Position numbers and translations under genes: made by a program. Below are positions 63,517-64,000 of a stretch of DNA of 64,000 nt, in pieces. Origin of the DNA: Pedobacter nanyangensis (GTDB lineage: Bacteria; Bacteroidota; Bacteroidia; Sphingobacteriales; Sphingobacteriaceae); contig NZ_QMHO01000002.1 of the NCBI RefSeq assembly GCF_003313505.1, forward strand, positions 439,976 through 503,975. The letters run 5' to 3'. The notes under the pieces are model-generated. The model was not told the DNA's origin. It was given only the letters and a program-made list of their open reading frames with translations, and searched no databases. How positions within the stretch are numbered: the first letter of the stretch is position 1; each line of letters begins with the position of its first letter.

Positions 63517-64000
63517 ATGAAAAATATCAGCACCTTAAGCGTAGCTCTTGGCCTTAGCCTAACATTGGCCTGTAATTCGGCAGAGCGAGAACATAGAGAT
63601 GGCCCCGTGGGCCCAAGCGATTCTGTGATTGATGCCACCACCAAGGCGCATATCAGTACGGCCGATGTAAATGTAGATGGCGCTGAAAAAGCATTCATCA
63701 TCTCCATATATTCCCAAAGTTTATACACCACTGAACTGGCCACCATTGCCGCTAAAAGTCAGATGCCCGCATTGCGCAGCCTTGCAAAGGACATTACGCC
63801 AAGCTACCAAAAGCTAATGGCCGATATGGAAAAAATAGCCAAGGGAAAAGGCATGCTCCTTGAAAGAAATCTTTCTGAATCGCAACAAAAAGAATTGGAC
63901 GCCATTAAGGAACTGGCCTCCCCAACACTAGATCAGCAAGTGCTGCAAAAGTTACAAACCTTGCAGGCCGCTTTTACCAATTTGTTTAAAGAGAGACAAA
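63517..64000 (+). CDS. DUF4142-like lipoprotein (3' end cut by window edge)
   Basis: The ATG at 63517 opens a frame that continues to the window end (161 codons). A lipobox (SLTLACNSAE) follows a short hydrophobic signal. The mature part is helical and Lys/Glu-rich, with AFIISIYSQSLYTTELATIA, LRSLAKDITPSYQKLMADME and LSESQQKELDAIKELASP, a pattern seen in DUF4142/ferritin-like four-helix proteins. Truncated, so the full family assignment is open. Likely an outer-membrane or periplasmic lipoprotein. Confidence 0.65.
   Translation, partial: MKNISTLSVALGLSLTLACNSAEREHRDGPVGPSDSVIDATTKAHISTADVNVDGAEKAFIISIYSQSLYTTELATIAAKSQMPALRSLAKDITPSYQKLMADMEKIAKGKGMLLERNLSESQQKELDAIKELASPTLDQQVLQKLQTLQAAFTNLFKERQ

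Overview
The window looks like a chromosomal segment of a Bacteroidota bacterium, most likely a Sphingobacteriaceae/Pedobacter-type organism. Supporting signs are a SusC/SusD pair with a polysaccharide utilization locus (PUL), PorP/SprF proteins next to surface proteins with CHU_C (type B, type IX secretion) sorting domains, a Bacteroidota-style fused CcoN-CcoO cbb3 oxidase, many SPII and SPI signal peptides, and low-complexity heptamer-like repeats between genes. No rRNA, tRNA, CRISPR array or intact insertion sequence was seen. This taxonomic call is inference from gene content.

Layout. (1) 1-2154: the start of a glycine-zipper lipoprotein gene (cut by the window edge) and a beta-CASP metallo-beta-lactamase-fold RNase. 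(2) 2151-7871: a minus-strand surface-adhesin cluster: a 1002-aa glycine-rich protein, a 248-aa protein, a CHU_C-terminated protein and a PorP/SprF partner. (3) 8236-28784: a large pectin utilization locus. Reading along the minus strand it has susC, susD, a surface beta-helix lipoprotein, a CE12 acetylesterase, two CE8 pectinesterases and a PL1 pectate lyase. A second block holds GH28, GH105-DUF4350 and PL10, followed by an esterase-like hydrolase and an N-formylglutamate-amidohydrolase-like protein. A divergent LacI-family regulator sits at the susC end. Two near-identical LacI-type operator candidates precede the two blocks. (4) 28786-31343: a DUF4440/NTF2-like protein, MscL and sigma-54 (rpoN). 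(5) 31344-40988: two more adhesin/PorP pairs, each with an IgGFc-binding-like N-terminus, PKD repeats and CHU_C. (6) 41113-48349: an unusual cassette of an E1(ThiF)-nitroreductase fusion, a GNAT-like acyltransferase, a 7TMR-DISM histidine kinase, a receiver-kinase hybrid and a receiver, with a divergent receiver. (7) 48378-59840: a microaerobic respiration cluster (ccoS, ccoNO, ccoQ, ccoP, ccoG, ccoH, a TauE/SafE-like protein, the copper ATPase ccoI, hemN and a small dehydrogenase-like Cys-rich protein). (8) 59841-64000: repeat-rich, AT-rich accessory DNA with a membrane protein, a two-gene SMC/OLD-like ATPase plus PIN-like nuclease cassette, a large inverted repeat, a gene remnant and the start of a DUF4142-like lipoprotein gene.

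How they work together. The pectin locus would bind, de-esterify and cleave homogalacturonan at the surface, import oligomers through SusCD and finish them in the periplasm. The cco cluster builds and copper-loads a high-affinity oxidase, with hemN supplying oxygen-independent heme synthesis. The strongest candidates for something undescribed are the E1-nitroreductase/acyltransferase/two-component cassette (possible synthesis and sensing of a small molecule) and the AT-rich ATPase/PIN pair (possible anti-phage or toxin-like system).
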